Below, piece after piece: positions 1 to 5,672 of a stretch of DNA of 6,345 bases. This stretch comes from an uncultured Neisseria sp. (lineage in GTDB: Bacteria; Pseudomonadota; Gammaproteobacteria; Burkholderiales; Neisseriaceae), in the NCBI GenBank assembly GCA_927911515.1, contig CAKMQH010000223.1, positions 1-6,345 on the forward strand, given 5' to 3'. A program made the translations under genes and the position numbers. Each line of letters starts with the position of its first letter. Position 1 is the first letter of the stretch. The notes under the pieces are model-generated. The model worked only from the letters and a program-made list of their open reading frames with translations. It was not told the DNA's origin and made no database searches.

Positions 1-8
1 AATATTTG

Positions 9-140
9 ATATTTTGACAACGGTATTATTTTTCAGATAAACGGTATTTTTAAAATTTAGATATTTTCAATATATTGATTTTTCGAATATTTTTAATATG
101 ATATTTTGATATTTGGTATTTATTTGAGATAAACGGTAAT
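9..140. repeat. Imperfect 40-bp direct repeat, 92-bp period
   Basis: Copy one is 9-48 and copy two is 101-140. I count about 32 identical positions of 40 without gaps, and the similarity fades on both sides. The best-conserved parts are ATATTTTGA and AGATAAACGGTA. The region is low-complexity, so part of the match could be chance, but the GC-containing core GATAAACGGTA recurring in register argues for a real, decayed duplication. Function unknown. Confidence 0.4.
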
Positions 141-208
141 TCGAAATAGAAATTTATGGAAATTAATTTAATTTTGAATAGTTGTTTTCAGCGCCCGAAG
201 CCTCTTCT

Positions 209-250
209 AAAAAGGGGATAACCGATAGGGATACCCGTCCTGCCCTTTTT
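209..250. terminator. Possible bidirectional terminator hairpin
   Basis: AAAAAGGG at 209-216 pairs perfectly with CCCTTTTT at 243-250, giving an A-stem-T arrangement readable in both directions. The 26-base loop contains a near-duplicate (GGGATAACCG at 215-224, GGGATACCCG at 228-237) and a mini-hairpin GGG-ATA-CCC. The stem is short and the loop long, so the call is tentative. It could end a gene entering from the left, outside the window. Confidence 0.35.
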
Positions 251-307
251 CGATTTTGCACATTATTTTTGGCAGATTCTGCCTGCATTAGCTGATGGCG
301 ATAATGA

Positions 308-464
308 TATAGTGGATTAAATTTAAATCAGGACAAGGCGGCGAAGCCGCAGACAGTACAGATAGTACGGAACCGATTCACTTGGTGCTTCAGCACCTTA
401 GAGAATCGTTCTCTTTGAGCTAAGGCAAGGCAACGCCGTACTGGTTTAAAGTTAATCCACTATA
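308..464. mobile_element. Correia element (CREE/nemis), full-length MITE
   Basis: This is a 157-base non-coding miniature inverted-repeat element. It begins TATAGTGGATTAA and ends TTAATCCACTATA. The terminal inverted repeats (308-334 and 438-464) match at 24 of 27 positions, and the TA at each tip fits the TA target duplication known for the family. The interior holds the usual GC hairpins: GCGGC/GCCGC (338-350), GGTGC/GCACC (384-397) and AGAGAA/TTCTCT (400-414). The size fits the full-length class rather than the roughly 105-base internally deleted class. Correia elements are known as RNase III substrates in transcripts and as carriers of outward promoters. A TATACT (461-466) straddles the right tip, but I see no good -35 box. 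It lies between a possible upstream terminator and the tal terminator. Confidence 0.93.
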
Positions 465-506
465 CTTGGTCTCGATTTGAATCTATATATAGATGATGGA
501 AACGGC

Positions 507-553
507 AAAAGGTCGTCTGAAAATCTCGAATTGAGGTTTTCAGACGACCTTTT
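507..553 (-). terminator. Inverted DUS pair, likely tal terminator
   Basis: AAAAGGTCGTCTGAAAA (507-523) and its perfect complement (537-553) form a 17-bp stem around a 13-base loop, within which CTC/GAG can pair again. Each arm contains a complete 12-base uptake sequence (510-521 forward, 539-550 reverse). The A and T ends of the arms supply a T-tract in both directions. It lies 62 bases beyond the tal stop codon, the classic Neisseria use of paired DUS as a terminator. It would also stop transcription leaving the Correia element to the right. Confidence 0.85.
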
Positions 554-615
554 GAGTTTGTTTTATCGGTGAAGCTTAGAAACCAGATTGCTAAGGCTGG
601 CTTGGGTTTTGACAA

Positions 616-1670
616 TCAAGCCAGCGGGGCGAGCAGTTTGTCAAAGGCTTCTTCAAATTGTTTCAAGCCGTCTTCCTGTAAGCGGTTGGCGAGGGTTTCT
701 ACGTCTATGCCGATCGCGGCGGTTTCGGCAAGCTGCGCTTGTGCTTCTTCTACGCCTTCGGTCAGCGTAGATTTGGCTGTACCGTGGTCGATGAAGGCTT
801 TGAGGGTGGCGTCGGGAACGGTGTTGACGGTGTGTGCGCCGATCAGGCTGTCAACGTAGAGCGTGTCGGGATAGGCGGGGTTTTTGACGCCTGTGGATGC
901 CCATAAGAGCTGTACGCGGTTTGCGCCTTTGGCCTCCAGCGCGGCAAATTCGGGGCTGCCGAAGTATTGCGCCCAGTCTTGGTAGGCGGCTTTGGCAAGG
1001 GCGATGGCGATTTTGCCTTTGAGGTGGTCGGGCAGCGTGGCGTCAAGCGCGCCGTCCACGCGGGAGATGAAGAAGCTGGCGACGGCTTGGATATGGGCAA
1101 CGCTTTGTCCGGCTGCCAAGCGTTTGGCGATGCCGCGCGCGTAGGCTGCGTAGGCTTTGAGGGTTTGGGCGCGTGAGAACAGCAGGGTCAGGTTCACGCT
1201 GATGCCGTCGGCGATGAGGATTTCGAGTGCTTCGATGCCTGCGTCGGTGGCGGGGACTTTAATCATGGCGTTTTTACGCGCGATGGCGGCATGGAGACGG
1301 CGGGCTTCTTCTACCGTGCCTTGTGCGTCTTTGGCAAGCTCGGGGGAAACTTCTAGGCTGACGAAACCGGTTTGCCGCCGGTGGATTCGTGTTCGGCAAG
1401 GCAAACGTCGCAGGCTGCCTGTACGTCGGCAATCGCCATGGTTTCGTAGCGTTGTTTGGGGCTGAGGTCTTGTTGTTTGAGGGCGGCGACTTCATCGGCG
1501 TAAAGCGCGTCGCCGGCGAAGGCTTTTTGGAAGATGGCGGGATTGGAAGTGACGCCGCACACGCCTTGTTTCAGCATTTGCGCCAATTCGCCGCTTTGTA
1601 CGAGCGAGCGGGAAAGGTTGTCCAGCCAGATTTGTTGTCCTAATGCTTTAACGTCCGATAAAATAGTCAT
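616..1670 (-). CDS. tal: Transaldolase, frame broken by one missing base
   Basis: Transaldolase moves a dihydroxyacetone unit between sedoheptulose-7-phosphate and glyceraldehyde-3-phosphate in the cytoplasmic pentose phosphate pathway. The start is ATG at 1670, with AAGGA seven bases upstream; the stop is TGA at 616-618. As given, the frame ends after 105 codons. The minus strand reads GGC GGC AAA CC where GGC GGC AAA ACC is expected, so one A is missing (T run 1371-1373 on the plus strand). Restoring it gives 351 residues. Family marks are then complete: VTSNPAIF (residues 40-47), and MIKVPATDAG with K138 as the likely Schiff-base lysine. At the 3' end GCTGGCTTG (596-604) pairs with CAAGCCAGC (617-625) across the stop codon. 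The gene diverges from kdsD and is probably transcribed alone. The missing base is more likely a sequence error than true decay, because the rest of the frame is intact. Confidence 0.93.
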
Positions 1671-1688
1671 CTCTGATTCCTTTAAATA

Positions 1689-1694
1689 AATATA
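1689..1694 (-). promoter_or_regulatory. Candidate -10 box of tal
   Basis: On the minus strand TATATT lies about 20 bases before the tal start and matches the -10 consensus at five of six positions. The only -35 candidate, TTACCG 18 bases further up, is weak. If this is the promoter, the leader would be very short, so it is offered only as a candidate. Confidence 0.25.
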
Positions 1695-1779
1695 GGTTAT
1701 TTGCGAAGCTGGCGGTAATGCTACCCCTATTCGGAAAATTTGGATAGTTTATTAGGGCATTTAATGATGTCCAAAACGA

Positions 1780-1785
1780 TATAAA
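1780..1785 (+). promoter_or_regulatory. Candidate -10 box of the kdsD-lptB operon
   Basis: TATAAA in the divergent gap matches the -10 consensus at five of six positions and lies 24 bases before the kdsD start. No convincing -35 box stands 16-18 bases upstream. A promoter is expected somewhere in 1671-1809 because the neighbouring gene runs the other way, but this exact site is uncertain. Confidence 0.3.
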
Positions 1786-1809
1786 ACGAACACAAAAAGG
1801 CATGAAATT

Positions 1810-2784
1810 ATGGCAGGAAACGGTCAATATCTCGATTGGGCGCGCGAAGTGTTGCACACCGAAGCGGAAGGCTTGCGTGAAATTGCGGCGGAATTGGACG
1901 AAAACTTCGTCCTTGCGGCAGACGCGCTGTTGCACTGCAAAGGCAGGGTCGTCATCACGGGCATGGGCAAATCGGGACATATCGGACGCAAAATAGCGGC
2001 GACTATGGCTTCAACCGGCACACCCGCGTTTTTCGTCCATCCTGCAGAAGCGGCACACGGCGATTTGGGCATGATTGTGGACAACGACGTCGTCGTCGCG
2101 ATTTCCAATTCCGGCGAAAGCGACGAAATCGCCGCCATCATTCCCGCGCTCAAACGCAAAAACATCACCCTAATCTGCATTACCGCCCGCCCCGACTCGA
2201 CCATGGCGCGCCATGCCGACATTCACATCACGGCGTCAGTTTCCAAAGAAGCCTGCCCGCTGGGACTTGCCCCGACGACCAGTACGACCGCCGTCATGGC
2301 TTTGGGCGATGCGTTGGCGGTCGTCCTGCTGCGCGCACGCGCGTTCACGCCCCACGATTTCGCCCTGAGCCACCCTGCCGGCAGCCTAGGCAAACGCCTG
2401 CTTTTACGCGTTGCGGACATTATGCACAAAGACGACGCCCTGCCCGCCGTCCGACTCGGTACGCCCTTAAAAGAAGCCATCGTCAGCATGAGCGAAAAAG
2501 GTTTGGGTATGCTGGCGGTAACGGACAATGAAGGTCGTCTGAAAGGCGTGTTCACCGACGGCGATTTGCGCCGCCTGTTCCAACAGCGCGACCGCTTTGA
2601 CGGACTGACCGTCGATAAAATCATGCACCCTTCCCCCAAAACCATCCCCGCCGAACGCCTCGCTACCGAAGCCCTCAAAGTCATGCAGGCAAACCATGTG
2701 AACGGGCTTTTGGTAACCGACGCCGACGGCGTGCTGACCGGCGCGCTGAATATGCACGATTTACTGATGGCGCGGATTGTGTAA
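1810..2784 (+). CDS. kdsD: Arabinose-5-phosphate isomerase
   Basis: KdsD (KpsF/GutQ family) converts ribulose-5-phosphate to arabinose-5-phosphate, the first committed step to KDO for lipooligosaccharide, in the cytoplasm. The 324-residue frame is intact, close to the 328 of E. coli KdsD. An N-terminal SIS sugar-isomerase domain (about 35-170) holds GMGKSGHIG (51-59) and SNSGESDE (99-106). Residues K54, E106, E147 and H188 fall, with a constant offset of five, on the four catalytic positions I recall for the E. coli enzyme (K59, E111, E152, H193). SHPAGSLGKR (187-196) closes this part. Two CBS domains follow (about 203-260 and 270-324). ATG at 1810 is preceded by AAGG nine bases upstream; ATG at 1802 is out of frame. 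It is the first gene of the operon. An uptake sequence lies inside the gene at 2532-2543. GutQ-type paralogues are the alternative, but the kdsC-lpt context favours KdsD. Confidence 0.96.
   Translation: MAGNGQYLDWAREVLHTEAEGLREIAAELDENFVLAADALLHCKGRVVITGMGKSGHIGRKIAATMASTGTPAFFVHPAEAAHGDLGMIVDNDVVVAISNSGESDEIAAIIPALKRKNITLICITARPDSTMARHADIHITASVSKEACPLGLAPTTSTTAVMALGDALAVVLLRARAFTPHDFALSHPAGSLGKRLLLRVADIMHKDDALPAVRLGTPLKEAIVSMSEKGLGMLAVTDNEGRLKGVFTDGDLRRLFQQRDRFDGLTVDKIMHPSPKTIPAERLATEALKVMQANHVNGLLVTDADGVLTGALNMHDLLMARIV
2532..2543 (+). repeat. DNA uptake sequence inside kdsD
   Basis: A perfect AGGTCGTCTGAA lies in the coding region, in the second half of the first CBS domain, where the frame reads EGRLKG. 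It is unpaired, so it can serve natural transformation but not termination. Confidence 0.88.
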
Positions 2785-2799
2785 AGGCGGGCTAACCGT

Positions 2800-2837
2800 T
2801 TTCAGACGACCTTTATGTTAGAATAGGTCGTCTGAAA
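2800..2837. terminator. Inverted DUS pair between kdsD and kdsC
   Basis: TTTCAGACGACCT (2800-2812) pairs perfectly with AGGTCGTCTGAAA (2825-2837) around a 12-base loop, giving a 13-bp stem with a complete uptake sequence in each arm. Here the arms face tail to tail, so no T-tract follows on the coding strand; the next bases are CCTAGC. It lies within the operon, 15 bases after the kdsD stop and 24 before the kdsC start. A full stop there would silence essential-type genes, so it is better seen as a weak attenuator or mRNA-stability hairpin. Confidence 0.6.
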
Positions 2838-2861
2838 CCTAGCAATCCGCAAGGAAACACT

Positions 2862-3399
2862 ATGCAAACCTTAGACCCCGAGCTGCAACAGCGCGCGGCG
2901 CATATCAAGCTGCTGATATTTGGATGTGGACGGCGTTTTGACCGACGGCCGCATCTTCATCCGCGACGACGGCGAAGAAATCAAATCGTTCCACACGCTG
3001 GACGGACACGGCTTGAAGATGCTTCAGGCAAGCGGCGTGCAGACTGCGATTATCACAGGTCGGGACGCGCCTTCCGTCGGCATCCGCGTCAAGCAGTTGG
3101 GCATAAATTACTACTTCAAAGGCATTTCGGACAAACGCGCTGCCTATGAAGAATTGCGCGCGCAGGCAGGCGTAGAAGAAGCCGAGTGCGCCTTTGTCGG
3201 CGACGACGTGGTCGATTTGCCGGTGATGGTGCGCTGCGGATTGCCGGTTGCCGTCCCCGACGCGCATTGGTTTGCGCTGCAACACGCCGCCTATATTACG
3301 AAACACGCGGGCGGCGCAGGCGCGGTGCGCGAAGTGTGCGACCTGATTATGCGCGCGAAAGGTACGCTGGGCGCGGCTTTGAACGAGTACATCAAATGA
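2862..3399 (+). CDS. kdsC: KDO-8-phosphate phosphatase, frame broken by one extra base
   Basis: KdsC removes phosphate from KDO-8-phosphate to release KDO. It is a HAD-superfamily enzyme of the small capless C0 type that works as a tetramer. ATG at 2862 has AAGGA six bases upstream. As given, codon 19 (ATA) is followed by TTT GGA and the frame is lost. Removing one T from the run 2919-2921 gives ATA TTG GAT GTG GAC and a 178-residue protein (E. coli: 188). The motifs are then complete: DVDGVLTDG with nucleophile D21 and acid/base D23, TGR (65-67), K91, and VGDDVVDLP (112-120) with metal-binding aspartates. TTG at 2920 could start a 159-residue form, but this would lose the first beta strand and has no ribosome site. 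Its TGA overlaps the lptC ATG. Most likely a sequence error; a real knockout is possible because some Neisseria survive without lipooligosaccharide. Confidence 0.93.
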
Positions 3400-3977
3400 A
3401 AGTAAGATGGCGGTACGGAATCGCATTCCCTTTGGTGCTGGCGGTCGCGCTCGGCGGATTGTCGGCATGGCTGGGGCGCATCAGCGAAATCGACATTGAA
3501 GAAGTCAAACTCAACCCCAACCAGCCGCAATATACGATGGACGGCATAGACGGGCGGCGATTTGACGAACAAGGTCGTCTGAAAGAGCATCTGAGCGCAA
3601 GAGGGGCAAAACAGTTTCCCGAAAGCACCGACGTACATTTCGAGCTGCCGCACCTCGTCTTCTTCCAAGAAGGCAGCCGGCTTTACGACGTCGGCAGCGA
3701 CGAAGCCGTGTACAACACCCAAACCAAACAACTCCTGTTCAAACACAACGTCGTCCTGACCAAAGCCGCCGATGCCAAGCGACAGGCGGGCGTCGTCAAA
3801 ACCGAGCTTCTACACGTCGACACCGAATCGCAATACGCCAAAACCGACACGCCCGTTACCTTCCAATACGGCGAATCGAGCGGCAGCGCCGAAGGTCTGA
3901 CGTATGACCACAAAAAAGGTTTGTTGAACTTCCCATCCAGAGTGAAAGCCACGATTTATGATACAAAAAATATGTAA
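3396..3977 (+). CDS. lptC: LPS export tether protein LptC
   Basis: LptC sits in the inner membrane with LptB2FG and passes lipooligosaccharide to periplasmic LptA. The frame gives 193 residues (E. coli: 191). One N-terminal membrane helix (about 7-26, rich in L, A, V and G) anchors a periplasmic beta-jellyroll domain. DTPVTFQYG (151-159) and the following SGSAEG fit the conserved C-terminal part of the family. The start is ATG at 3396, inside the kdsC stop (ATGA overlap), implying coupled translation; in-frame sequence further upstream only reads kdsC out of frame. The 3' end overlaps lptA by 20 bases. A complete uptake sequence in frame encodes GRLK at residues 60-63. Identification rests on position, topology and length as much as on motifs, since LptC sequences diverge strongly. 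Confidence 0.93.
   Translation: MKVRWRYGIAFPLVLAVALGGLSAWLGRISEIDIEEVKLNPNQPQYTMDGIDGRRFDEQGRLKEHLSARGAKQFPESTDVHFELPHLVFFQEGSRLYDVGSDEAVYNTQTKQLLFKHNVVLTKAADAKRQAGVVKTELLHVDTESQYAKTDTPVTFQYGESSGSAEGLTYDHKKGLLNFPSRVKATIYDTKNM
3572..3583 (+). repeat. DNA uptake sequence inside lptC
   Basis: A second perfect, unpaired coding AGGTCGTCTGAA. It uses the same reading phase as the copy in kdsD and again encodes G-R-L-K (local sequence EQGRLKEH). Confidence 0.88.
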
Positions 3978-4488
3978 GGCATGTGTTTTAACCGCATTTT
4001 TCGCCACCGCCCCAGCCTACGCCCTGCAAAGCGACAGCAAGCAGCCGATCCAGATTGAAGCCGACCAAGGCTCGCTCGACCAAAACAACCAAAGCACCAC
4101 CTTCACCGGCAACGTCATCATCAAACAAGGCACGCTCAACATCCGCGCCGGCAGCGTCAACGTCTCACGCAACGACAAAGGCGAACAATTCATGAAAGCC
4201 AGCGGCTCGCCCGTCCGCTTCAGCCAGACGCTCGACGACAACAAAGGCACGGTTAACGGACAAGCCAACAACGTAACCTACTCCTCCGCCATCAACCTCG
4301 TTACCCTGACCGGCAACGCCAAAGTCCAACGCGGCGGCGACGTTGCCGAAGGCGCAGTCATCACCTACAACACCAAAACCGAAGTCTATACCATCAACGG
4401 CAGCTCCAAATCAGGTGCCAAATCCGCCGCCAAATCCGGCAGGGTCAGCGTCGTCATCCAGCCGTCCAGCACCCAAAAAACCAAATAA
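3958..4488 (+). CDS. lptA: Periplasmic LPS bridge protein LptA
   Basis: LptA stacks head to tail as a beta-jellyroll filament joining LptC in the inner membrane to LptD in the outer membrane. The frame gives 176 residues (E. coli: 185). A signal peptide is clear: K4 and K7, a hydrophobic core at 8-18, and the cleavage motif APAYA ending at residue 22. The mature part has the OstA/LptA fold pattern: IQIEADQGSLD (31-41), then TTFTGNV, and near the end VITYNTKTEVYTI. The tail is rich in Ser, Lys and Ala and probably flexible. ATG at 3958 overlaps lptC by 20 bases; the ribosome site is weak (GAGTG), which suggests translational coupling. No frame damage is seen. Confidence 0.95.
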   Translation: MIQKICKACVLTAFFATAPAYALQSDSKQPIQIEADQGSLDQNNQSTTFTGNVIIKQGTLNIRAGSVNVSRNDKGEQFMKASGSPVRFSQTLDDNKGTVNGQANNVTYSSAINLVTLTGNAKVQRGGDVAEGAVITYNTKTEVYTINGSSKSGAKSAAKSGRVSVVIQPSSTQKTK

Positions 4489-4506
4489 CCCGCATCTGAC
4501 AACACA

Positions 4507-4561
4507 AAAGGTCTCTGAAAACCAACATAGCAAGTTCCCCAAACACCTTTTCAGACGACCT
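4507..4561. repeat. Bulged DUS hairpin between lptA and lptB
   Basis: The right arm TTCAGACGACCT (4550-4561) is a perfect uptake sequence. The left arm AGGTCTCTGAA (4509-4519) is the same word lacking one G. The stem is therefore 5 bp, a bulged C at 4556, then 8 bp (4514-4521 with 4548-4555) around a 26-base loop. No T-tract follows. It lies inside the operon, so full termination is unlikely. It is closely related to the element at 5596-5652, including in the loop. Confidence 0.75.
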
Positions 4562-4579
4562 CCGAACCAAGAGTCATTT

Positions 4580-5314
4580 ATGAGCGAAAACACCAGCCGC
4601 CTCGTCGTTCAAAACCTGCAAAAAAAGTTTCAAAAAACGCCAAGTCGTCAAAAGCTTCTCCCTCGAAATCGAAAGCGGCGAAGTCATCGGCCTGCTCGGC
4701 CCCAACGGCGCAGGCAAAACCACCAGCTTCTACATGATCGTCGGACTCATCGCCGCCGACGCAGGCAGCGTTACCCTCGACGGGCAAGAACTGCGCCACC
4801 TGCCCATACACGAACGCGCCCGCCTCGGCGTCGGCTACCTGCCCCAAGAAGCCTCGATTTTCCGCAAAATGACCGTCGAACAAAACATTCGCGCCATTTT
4901 AGAAATCAGCACCAAAGACAAAAGCCGCATCGATGGCGAAGTCGAAAAACTGCTTGCCGACCTCAACATCGGCCACCTGCGCCACAACCCCGCCCCCTCC
5001 CTGTCAGGCGGCGAACGCCGACGTGTCGAAATCGCCCGCGTACTCGCCATGAAGCCGCGCTTCATCCTCTTGGATGAACCCTTCGCCGGCGTCGACCCCA
5101 TTGCCGTCATCGATATCCAAAAATCATCGACTTCCTCAAATCACGCGGCATCGGCGTACTCATTACCGACCACAACGTACGCGAAACCCTCAGCATCTGC
5201 GACAGAGCCTACATCATCAGCGACGGCACCGTCCTCGCCTCCGGCAAGCCCGACGACTTAGTCAACAACGAACAAGTCCGCTCCGTCTATCTCGGCGAAA
5301 ACTTCAAATACTGA
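4580..5314 (+). CDS. lptB: LPS export ATPase LptB, frame broken twice
   Basis: LptB is the cytoplasmic ABC ATPase whose dimer, with LptF and LptG, drives lipooligosaccharide out of the inner membrane. ATG at 4580 has a weak AAGAG six bases upstream; the stop is TGA at 5312-5314. As given, the frame shifts in the A7 run at 4620-4626 (A6 expected) and shifts back in the A5 run at 5119-5123 (A6 expected). Correcting both gives 244 residues (E. coli: 241). It then has Walker A GPNGAGKT (40-47), Q-loop Q89 in YLPQEASIF, signature LSGGERRR (141-148), Walker B RFILLDEP (160-167) with E166, and switch H198 in TDHNV. Between the two shifts about 165 codons read in the wrong frame, so an uncorrected product would not work. 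Both changes are homopolymer miscounts, most simply sequencing errors. It is the last gene of the operon. Confidence 0.94.
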
Positions 5315-5334
5315 TTTCAAAGACTGACAATGAC

Positions 5335-5361
5335 AAACCGCACAAGAAATTGTGCGGTTTT
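5335..5361 (+). terminator. Intrinsic terminator of the kdsD-lptB operon
   Basis: AAACCGCACAA (5335-5345) pairs perfectly with TTGTGCGGTTT (5350-5360) around a GAAA tetraloop, a stable GNRA type. It continues into TTTTAAAA, 20 bases after the lptB stop. The A-rich left arm could also make it work on the opposite strand. Confidence 0.92.
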
Positions 5362-5379
5362 AAAATAACAAAGCGTCAG

Positions 5380-5412
5380 AAAGGTCTCTGAAAACGTTTT
5401 CAGACGACTTTC
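5380..5412. repeat. Loop-less bulged DUS palindrome
   Basis: TCTGAAAACGTTTTCAGA (5387-5404) is a perfect 18-base palindrome. The left word AGGTCTCTGAA (5382-5392) again lacks one G. The right word TTCAGACGACTT (5399-5410) is an uptake sequence with one mismatch. This is the third member of the bulged type and the only one without a loop. It may act as a back-up terminator between the convergent genes. Confidence 0.7.
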
Positions 5413-5414
5413 AC

Positions 5415-5482
5415 GTAGGTTGGGTTGAAAACCCAACATTGCGAACACTCAACAGACTTTGTTGGGTCTCGACCCAACCTAC
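5415..5482. repeat. Nested inverted repeat (GTAGGTTGGGT element)
   Basis: GTAGGTTGGGT (5415-5425) and ACCCAACCTAC (5472-5482) are perfect 11-bp outer arms. Inside, ACCCAACA (5431-5438) pairs perfectly with TGTTGGGT (5460-5467). Each half can instead fold alone: TTGGGTT/AACCCAA at 5420-5436 and TTGGGT/ACCCAA at 5462-5477. It resembles short REP-like palindromes that I recall being frequent in commensal Neisseria genomes. No coding capacity. Confidence 0.7.
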
Positions 5483-5512
5483 ACTGACCACGTTGATAGA
5501 ACCTTCCCGTAG

Positions 5513-5529
5513 CGTGGGCTTTGCCCACG
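5513..5529. repeat. CGTGGGC hairpin
   Basis: CGTGGGC (5513-5519) pairs perfectly with GCCCACG (5523-5529) around TTT. No T-tract follows, so it is more likely a dispersed small palindrome than a terminator. The surrounding bases 5483-5595 hold nothing else I can identify. Confidence 0.5.
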
Positions 5530-5595
5530 AAATCCGTTTGAAAACCTTGAACCAAAGAATAGCTATAAACCCGAACGGACAATGACTATTTCAAA

Positions 5596-5652
5596 CAAAG
5601 GTCTCTGAAAACAGATAGCCAGTTTCGCCAAAACGTTTTCAGACGACCTTTG
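5596..5652 (-). terminator. Bulged DUS hairpin ending the leftward gene
   Basis: CAAAGGTC (5596-5603) pairs with GACCTTTG (5645-5652), then TCTGAAAAC (5604-5612) with GTTTTCAGA (5635-5643), leaving C5644 bulged: 17 bp in all. The right arm carries a perfect reverse uptake sequence (5638-5649); the left arm is the same word minus one G. Read on the minus strand, it starts 21 bases beyond the stop of the leftward gene and ends in a TTTG-TTTG tract, so it is a plausible terminator. Confidence 0.75.
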
Positions 5653-5672
5653 GGGTAACAACTGTCTCTTGG

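Larger units (their letters stand above)
1..307. other. AT-rich non-coding stretch with imperfect direct repeat
   Basis: No convincing gene lies here on either strand. The first 180 bases are almost entirely A and T. Bases 9-48 and 101-140 match at about 32 of 40 positions, exactly 92 bases apart, and share the strings ATATTTTGA and AGATAAACGGTA. From about 190 the base composition becomes more balanced and a terminator-like hairpin appears. A small hairpin (GGCAG-ATT-CTGCC) lies at 271-283. This is probably the spacer downstream or upstream of a gene outside the window. Confidence 0.6.

Noticed and set aside
308..464. CRISPR or small RNA gene
   Set aside because: There are no spaced direct repeats; terminal inverted repeats and the interior hairpins identify a Correia element.
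2223..2684. Leftward open frame opposite kdsD
   Set aside because: GC-rich antisense shadow with no ribosome site, motifs or sensible composition; kdsD is fully supported.
3186..3395. N-terminal extension of LptC into kdsC
   Set aside because: The extra residues are Arg-rich out-of-frame kdsC. ATG at 3396 gives the family length and an N-terminal membrane anchor.
4620..4626. Phase-variable poly-A switch controlling lptB
   Set aside because: Seven A residues is short for Neisseria phase variation, and a second, separate shift in the same gene would also need to switch.
4619..4627. A AAA AAG slippery heptamer in lptB as a programmed frameshift
   Set aside because: It is in the right phase for a -1 slip, but the functional LptB frame needs a base skipped (+1). 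A -1 slip leads to a third, wrong frame.
4343..5077. Long rightward frame rich in Arg and Pro across lptA and lptB
   Set aside because: It is a shadow of lptA and lptB in another phase, exposed by the lptB frame error; composition is unlike a folded protein.
5400..5582. Short leftward frame across the repeats downstream of lptB
   Set aside because: It reads through palindromes and an uptake sequence, has no ribosome site and no protein-like pattern.
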